From positions 15,617,060-15,681,059 of the forward strand of contig OX442314.1 in the NCBI GenBank assembly GCA_949358305.1: a stretch of 64,000 nt of DNA. Direction: 5' to 3'. The notes under the pieces are model-generated. The model was not told the DNA's origin. It saw only the letters and a list, made by a program, of their open reading frames with translations, and made no database searches. Source of the stretch: Strigamia acuminata. Taxonomy: Eukaryota; Arthropoda; Chilopoda; Geophilomorpha; Linotaeniidae. Shown here one piece after another: positions 40,301 to 49,300 of this stretch; positions within the stretch are counted from its first letter, which is position 1, and every line of letters begins with the position of its first letter. The position numbers and the translations under genes are program-made.

Positions 40301-43300
40301 CATCACCACTCAACAAAAAACGAAGCAAAGACCATGCTAAAACAAACAAATAATGCGAATTGTAAGAAATTAAACTAAAGATTAATTTTAGCACAACCAC
40401 CTAAAATCGTATACATTTATATTTATATAGCAATTCAAGTTGTGATCCGTACCGTCAAGGCAAACTAAACACCGGTAACGTAAGTTATGTTATTTACGAG
40501 ATAGATTATACATTTCTTTCAATTAAGTGGGCACTTAAAGTAGCGAATGTCTTTTTCCTAACAAACATAAAAACGCGACAACTCATTAAATTACCAGGTT
40601 TAATTCTCCCATTTACTATTCACTTTTTTCCTTCCATATCCCATACCAACTTTAGTACAAGAAAATAAATTTAAAAATAATTTCCCCACTCTTTTGTGCC
40701 ACGTGTTTACACAATTGTACATGGAAACACAATAGCATTCATTCAGCAGTCACTAGAACTAGATAGATGTTCTCGTTCAGACAGAGCAGCAATTTCCAAT
40801 TTCGGTAAGTGACTCCTTTGCCCCTGTCAAGACCAACTATCCTTCGCTTGCTTATAAGTGTAATAACGCCAGGAATTTGTATCTTACACCTAACTCCCGC
40901 CCACAATGAGATAAAGCAGTTACTCGTGGCAGTTCTTGTAAGTCTTGTCACCGAACTATTCACGCTTATTGACACCACTTTAAAATTCTTTTCCATTTTT
41001 TTTCTGTGAGATGAGAAATATAAAAAAGTGGTGGAAGGAAGAACGTGAGAACCACATGCAAAGATAAAACATTTTTTTCGATTATCAACGTTAAACAAAA
41101 ATCTGAAATTTTTAAAAGCATTCCCACTTGAATGCATACAATAACACCGGAACGATCATTGCAAAGTTTCAACAAGAAAATCCCACCAAATTGCAGATGA
41201 GAAGGGTGGAGAGAAGAATTTTCCTTTTGGATGAAAGCTTCTCGATAATGGATAGTGATTGCATCTTGAAGAAAGGTATAAAAGGAATGAAAATTGAGAA
41301 GGACACCTGGCTCGTCTCGTTATCGCCGACCTTTACCCGGCCCAACTTCAGTGCACCAGCCAATCAGGTGGCCAGATTAAAGCACCGATAGAAACTCAAC
41401 ACTAAACTTTTTCGAGAAAAAAAAAAAAGGGAGCCACTATATGCCTTTCTTCCTTATTTTATCCATCACTCATTGGAAAGAATTTCTAACATGGTTAAAT
41501 ACTCGCGAGGAAAGCCACTCTCTCGTTAATTACAGTTTCGAACCGAGTTTCCAAATGATATTGAAACGTTTCAAACTTAATTCCAACGTTCGTCAATGTC
41601 ATATTAACAACAAAACTCGATTCTTTATACTCAATTTAGCCGTTTATGTGTTTAACTGTAATAAAAATGAGCTAAAAACGTTCAAATATAACGATATCTA
41701 GCAGCACATGAAAATAAAACATAAGAACGCAGGAGAAAAGCAATTTTTTTTTAAATGGACTTGAGATAAAACGTGAAGGTAACAAATTGACAGTCGTGCC
41801 TTCATTTCAGTTTACTGGCATCAGAGAAAGAGCAGTTATAGTGTCGAGTGCAATGATTGTGGCTTATGTCAGCATGTTGTCTGGTATAACGGAGAGAAAT
41901 GCTTCAATTATGACTTTAACGCCCTCATTTCACCAAATGGAATGTCTGCGGCGAATGTGATGGAATGGAACTCGGTTCATTGCTACAAGGAGTCTTAATT
42001 AGGGTATATGAGTGTGTGTGTGTGCAGGCGGACCAATCTGACTTCTTGGCTTGTATGATTGCTTACAGTCATGAGCGAAGAATTTTTTTCTCCCATTGGC
42101 ACTTCCTTCTTACATTGATGAATTACTTCTGACACCAAAGTCGTATAATCGCCGGTGAAATGTAATGGTCATTACTCGTCTTTTAATTAAAGTCAATGTT
42201 ATACAACTGTTAATCTATCTTATGTCCTGAAAAATCGATAGAAATTGGATGAATAATTCAATACATAAGCAATTGAAAGAGATCAACAAGAGAGTGCTCG
42301 TAAAAAAATACGTTTAATTTATAAAGTCAGTTTGGTTTGGACTGTTTGCGTAATAAACTCAAACACTATCCCGTCTTTCTGTTTCTGAGGAATTTCCTTT
42401 AATCAAGTTGTTTGGCATGAACTGAAGAAACATTTCCTTTCATTGTACTGCAGTCTACTGGCACAAAATCTAATTACAGACCTAGATACACAATGCACTA
42501 TTGCATAGCCAGAAAATCGGTACGTTTATTTAAGAGTGTTTTTATAAAGCTCCCTACAGCTTTTCGCACTTCAGTAAGAAAGAAAGAAAAAAATGTTGCT
42601 TCTGACACATCGAAATTAAATGAAATTTTTTAATTTTTCTTCCATTTGTTATATAGACTGAGAAAATTAAGTTAAAACAACACTTTAAGTTTTGTTAAAA
42701 TATTTTTAAAGATGTTTCTCCTGCAGAAAGTAATTATAACTTTATATAAGCAACACAAGTCAAATTGTAAAAATTCTGAACAATGAATCCATTGAAATGT
42801 ATGTCAACATGTTGTGCTGGTGAAAGCACTATTCAGCAAGAGACATATTTATCAATTCGAGCTTTCTTTTTAACTTCCAAACATGCAATAACAGAAAAAG
42901 AAATTAAAACTCCTGTTCGCATTCCCGTCTTCTAATACAATTTAAAATATTCATGAAATTTAATATGAATATAATGTTCAGTAATTTTAAACCAGTCAAA
43001 TCCACTTGCTGCTAATTAACTTTAAAATATTTTAATCCGACACAGTTTTAAAGTTCGTGATTGCAAATATAGTGCAACAAATCTTAGTTAAACCAACGGA
43101 ATATATTTAAATTAAGTTTATTCCCTAAAATTTGGTACCGTAGCCGTTATATTTCTCGATTTAACTCCAGATATACCAATAAAATAAAGTATGTTTTTAG
43201 TCTGTGAAACTAAGCTGTTATAATCACTTATATCAAATATTCACAAGACTTTAATACTTTCAACCTACGATGCAAATGCACGTCGGTTCTTACAATTTTT

Positions 43301-46300
43301 ATATTTTTTGCATAGAAACATGAAATTGTACTCAATTCCCTAACTCATTTGCATACCAATGGTACCGATACACAAGTTAAAAATTACAACCAAGAAAGGC
43401 AAAATAAAATAGCAAAAACTAAAAATGAATTTAAAAAAATTTATCTAAAATACACTTAAAAGAATACTACTTAAGTTTAATGACAATTTCTTAAAGGAGA
43501 GGTCAAGCGAATAAAAAGAAAACAACGCACAAAAGAACACTAATGGAACGGCCGAACTCATTACAGATAGAGTAAAGCAACCTAGCGAGCAGACACAATG
43601 GATAGAAAATTACATTTCGGCATTGCTGGACTAAAGGATACGGTACTTCAATGGCTCAACAGTTTCCTGCAGAGGTTTATGCGGCCTAATGCTCGCAAAA
43701 CACCCGCACTTTAGAACAAGATAAGCAAGCGCAATGGAATAGTAAGCTTGACGGAATAAGCTGAATTCAAGTGATGAAAAGCATGAAAGGAGATCAACAG
43801 CTGCACCGACACAGATAGTAGCAGGGACAAGCAAAGGCCAAAGATTAATAAATGATTAATGACAGATATTACATAAAATGAAGCATTACACTTGGTTTAC
43901 AATAAATCAGTGTCTTTTGAGAGAGCATTTTGACGTTTATAACTCTCAAGAAAATGCTAGATGCACAAAGATACTTAAGTTGAATTGAATCTGTATATGA
44001 TTGGATATATTTGTCGAGTTATGGTTATGTGAGCAAGCGTACATCTGGACAAAAATAAATTTTTAAAAAAAAAAAAAAATACAAAAGGAAGAAAATCCGA
44101 TATTTTGCAGAAATTTAACTCCGGTTCAGGCACTCAGCCAGTGGAAATGAGTTACATCCTGGTTTTGAAAAAGAAACGACCTAACCAGATGTCCAAACCG
44201 TTTCCGAGATTTGTCCATCTCCAATCGATGGACTCAGCAGACATTAAAAATGAAATTTTCTTTGCCCTAACACAGGAAAAAAAGGGAAGAAAAATCGACC
44301 CGTGATATGTTTTCAAAATGACGAAGAACTCCACGAACTTATCCACAAAAAGGTTGTGCTGCTTGGCTGACATAAGTTGAGGGTGAGGTCAAAATCGGGT
44401 TTTGTACCAGGAATCAATACGACCAACCGCGATCGAAAATCGTTTCCTTTTCTTTTCCATTCTTTTATATTTTTTCTTTATACATAAGACGGGATAAGGA
44501 TATTGGATTACTACTTCGGAATGGTTTACATTTGAAAAAGGGACACAAACCCCCTCCCCCACCCACCAAAAAGAAAAGAAAAGAAAAGAAAAGAAATTGT
44601 TATTACTTTAAATTAAATTCATGGAGATGGTTGTTCAGTGTAGCCTTAATAAGATTTTTTTTTTTTGTTTCTTTTAAGAACGAAATTGTTATCGTTAGCG
44701 AAACGGATGTTTCAGTGTTTTTAATCTATGTCAACTCAATTAAAAGTCGAACCAACCCAAGAAAACAAAAGGGTTACATACGCTCTGCTGGCTTTAATTC
44801 GTTGAGTATTTGTACGACCTCCGGAGATAGGAGAAGAGCAAGACGCGTCGAGGCAGTAAAACAAAATGAGGCAGAAAACATTAGAACGCCCATTTCACAC
44901 TTTAGGTAACATTTGCAAGTCAACATTGTCTGTGATTACGGTATTTCTTATTAAAATGCACAGAATGGGATTTCATTAACTAACTCTACTACAAAAAACA
45001 CAAAGATTTATCTCATTTTAAAATGCCCTAATGTAAAACATGCATTTTTTGTCTCCTTTAAAATAAAAAAAATGTTAATTTGTAAATTAAGCGCACGATT
45101 TCAAATGACTATAAAGTATGATCATTTATTTATACTCAATTTCCCTCCTATTTAGTTTTTGATTTTCCTACAATTCTATATCAAAAATCTAAATTACAAA
45201 ATAGATTCATGAAAATATTACCACGTAAATAAATTATCAATAATAATCGTATTACATCATTACTATTAATCTCCCACACAAGTTTAACTGAAATAATTCA
45301 AAAAAGTAATTTATTGAGCAATTTTTAATATCACGTTTGGATGTTTTTCAACTTCAGCTTCACTGTATTGAATAATAACATCATTTGCCATTTGCCCTAT
45401 CTTTAAAAATGTAAGATAGTATCTTACATACTTTCTGTCACTATTTCAGGTGTGTGTGTAATACGATAACACCACATCAGCTTTGGCAGAAAACGATAAC
45501 ATTACCTCTGGGAATACGTAAACATTGCAGGGCGTTTACACAATAGCCCTACGTCTCATCCATCTTCCGGCAAGTTAACAACTTGGTTGACCGTCAATGT
45601 TCATGAACTGCAGTTTCCAAAATGGAGCAGACAGCTCTACATTGGGTCACATTGCAATCTAACTTCAATTTCTGGATGGACGCTGAAAATAGCCCCATCT
45701 TGACAGCCCAATTAACCGACACAATAAAAAAAAGAAGGGAAAAAACGGCCGAATAAGGGCACTTCAACTGCCACTTCAACTTTGGACAGTTAGAACTTAG
45801 TTTGAACCAAGTCAATTCCCTGGTGTGCTCTTGGGTTCCCTTCAGAGGATTTGGCCGTAAAGATGGATAGGAGTTCGTTTTATTTCAGCCACACATCACT
45901 GGCTTCTTCTGCCAATAGAATTCTCCGCATTATCGCCCACATGTTTGCTTTTTTTCTTTCTCTTAGATTACCACTAATCAACCCAGTACTTTGTTTGTCT
46001 CTCAGGAGGTCTACTTCTGGTAACTTAAGGCACCACTTAACACAGGAACATGGTTTGACTTGTAGTGTGAAAAGAAAGAAAGAAAGAATAGAGAGAAAAA
46101 ATAGGAATGGGAAAAATTATTTTGAAAGGAAAGAGTAGGCTGTCAGCAAAACCATTAATAAGATAAATTGTTCAATTAAATAGAGAGAAAAAATGATTGC
46201 ATGTAACACAAAAACATCTTCATTTCACAGTACGTCGTAGCAATCACGAGAACTATAGTTTATTAAATTAGAAAAATACTTCTCCGTATTTTCAAGTGTT

Positions 46301-49300
46301 ATTTTTTTTTCAGTATGATTTGTAAACTGCTGAAGCAAGTTAATTAAAATTAAGCGTTAAATGTTGTGACAAGATAAATTCGCACTAATCACAACCACAA
46401 ATTCAACAAATCGTATTAACAGTTTTGCAAAAGTTTTTGAAGTGCGTGTATAAAACGTAATCTAATCAAAAGTTGAAAATGAACATCCAGAATTCAAAGT
46501 TTATAATCCTCGGTAGAAATTAAATTTATTCTTTCTATTGCAATCCATACGGTTTCATTAATGCGGGCAGTTTAGGTGCATTCTCCACTCATGAAATCAT
46601 ATCCCGTGAGCAATGAGAATTCCGTACTTCGATTGAAATTGCAACCGTGCAATTAACTCGCAACATTGCAACCTGAATACCACTGGCAATAATTCAGTCT
46701 AGTTTAAAAATAAATAATAAATAACGTACAACATTCAGCACAGAGAATACTTTATCGTTATTGTTTGACTTTTGTTACGACCAGACCAGTTCGCCCAAAT
46801 TGATTTTTCTTTCCTTTTCCAATGATTTTTTTAAAAACTAAATTGAATTATGAAAAAAGAAATCTGTAATATAAGATTTTGAATGGAACCGGCTACAATT
46901 CTAGCAATATATTATTAACAACGCAATTGGACGAGAGAATAATAAAAATATATAAATAAATAAAAAGTAACTGTACCCGATACAACAACTCTCCCCGGCG
47001 CACTAGCACGAACTTCTTGCGTCAAATGGTTGACAGTGCGGCATTGGTATGTGTCCATGCTGTCGCTACTGGTCACTTGATGGATAAACAATTCACCTGT
47101 CGTGGACATCGCGAATCGACTACCTGCCAATTGAAAGAAAGAAAACAACAGATTTGAGCTTTTAATTCAATACTCAGATTTATTTTTAGGAAAAACCAAT
47201 TTCTAACAAAAACCAAAACAAAAATTTATTCCAACACATTTCAACTTTGTAATGCCAAAAAAAACAACAACAACAACAACAAAAATTACCTATTTTATTT
47301 ATAAAACAACTTTTACAGACTGATGAACTTCAGTGTGCAAAGGTAAAGCTAGCCAGTTGTCACTGTCTCCATTAATTTAGTTGAAATAAAGTTTCTCACG
47401 GATTTGTATTTCTTGTCGACTTCTTTTATTTACAGTGTGGTTGCTAAGTTCTCTTTCATAGCAACCACAACCGCACAATTGAATTACATTGCACCAAAAG
47501 ATTTGTTAAGATTAAACATCAAGAATGAATTGATAAGAATTATTGACGCATCAGGTAATTCCGGGTATGCCACAGGAACAATATATGTATGTTTGTTTTT
47601 AACCTCCATTCTCTTTGATCGCCACTTAAACAAACAATTGTAAATGTTTACTTCACATCACCAAGAAAAACCAAGAGGAGAAAAAAGAAAAAAAGTAATT
47701 AAAACCTAAGAAAATATCACAGAGCCATTCATTCATATTAATATATGAAAATTAGTTTTCTAAGCACTGTGTGTTTTCGGAATTTTAAATTACTTTAAAT
47801 GGTGCTGTTGAATGGACCGAAAATTAACTCCCAGAGCTGTGGGCAGATGAAGAAATTTAAAATTCTTAAATCAATTTAATGTTAACAAACTTTTAAATAA
47901 AGAAAGTAAGAAAATGGAAGAAAACGGGTCATGATCCTTGGTAGGAAGTGACCGTAAGTGGCCATAACAGTCGACTGAACTGGAAGATAGAGCCAATTTG
48001 GCCGTTGGTGCACCTGAGGAGGAGTTAAGCGCACTACCTTAATGTAAACCAAGCACTCCAACCTCAGTTTAATTATAATCATGATAATTAAATTGAATTT
48101 CTAAACCAAACTTTTTTAACATCAAATTCCATACAACCCTACCTAGAAATTTAAAATCATTAATGAAATTTCCACAAAAAATAATTACTCCGTATTATTT
48201 AATAAATAAAAATCAGCTGTGCTCATCCAAGTGTGAAAATTGGCTCAAAGTGGCAGAAAAAAAGAAAAAAGTTCGATTCCATAACGTTTTTCAATTTCAA
48301 CTTCCTCCGATTCAGAGGCATCAAGAGTTGGCAGAGATAACGTCGCAAACAACATGTGCCAGGTAGGCATGCACTAATTAGAAAAGCTCTATTAAGACTA
48401 ATGTAATTTCCTCCCGTGTATGTAGTGAAGGAAAATCATTTTAGCGTAAATCTATTGTACTCATCAAATTTCACCCGAACTGACACAAGACACGAACACA
48501 GTGTAGGCGAAGAAAAGAACAAAAGAAATAGCAGCTAAAATGCCTGTAAAACAGTAGTAAGTACTTTCAAACTTCTTTAATAACCTAAAAGCACAGAATA
48601 AAATCAGATTTATGTCGAGTGAAATTTGAATTCCCGAGTTCTGAACGAGCACAGCACAGTGATAAATTCGCCAGTGCGAAAGCAGCAATGGAATAATCCG
48701 AATTCCCATTCTGTCAATCATATGGTAAGAGAAAATCGACCGGACATGCAGGTTACCATCATGTTTAATGTATGTGTAATGGAAGCATATAAACATCAAC
48801 TTTTAAGTGCACTTTCAACAATCAATAATTCTTCTTTCGTTTACACAACACGTGTGCTTTGTATTCCCAAAACTTATCATTTCGAAAGCTTTACAATTTA
48901 CCTCAACTGTATACATATAAATAGCAAAAACTAATGGCGTATGTCAACGACGTACTAGTGCTGATTGTGTGCAACCATACCATACATATCGATATCGACA
49001 ATCACTGTATTTTCGTAGAAAAGATTATTTGTTTTCCAATAACATAAAAAGTGCATAGTCCTCGATGTTAGCCTGCTTCCCCCACTTCCATAAAAACCTT
49101 AGTGCTTTTATCTCCAAGTAAATGACTAGAGGAAAAAAGGAAGAAATAAAATGATCATCATTGGGAAGAATGTTTGCTCCAAACTACTCAAACTGTTCCT
49201 CACAAGTGTTCATCAGTAACAGATGTCATGCAAGTATCCAGAAAAATTTAAAAAGCAAATTGCATTGCCTAGTCAGCATTTTTTTATTTCTATTTTTTTC

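Larger units (their letters stand above)
26419..46976. other. 20.6-kb intron between Ig2 and Ig3, hosting BEL element 1
   Basis: Apart from the retrotransposon at 33,727-39,793 it is AT-rich sequence with A-tracts (for example 26,925-26,980), an (AAAAG)n run (44,570-44,597) and the palindrome at 45,409-45,429. No Ig-like exon, RNA gene or promoter was recognised; scattered open frames under 135 codons look like chance. Confidence 0.5.

Noticed and set aside
48464-48799. Minus-strand 111-codon frame with a hydrophobic C-terminus
   Set aside because: Considered as an alternative transmembrane exon, but it sits within Ig2, has no splice borders in the right phase, and does not resemble Dscam.
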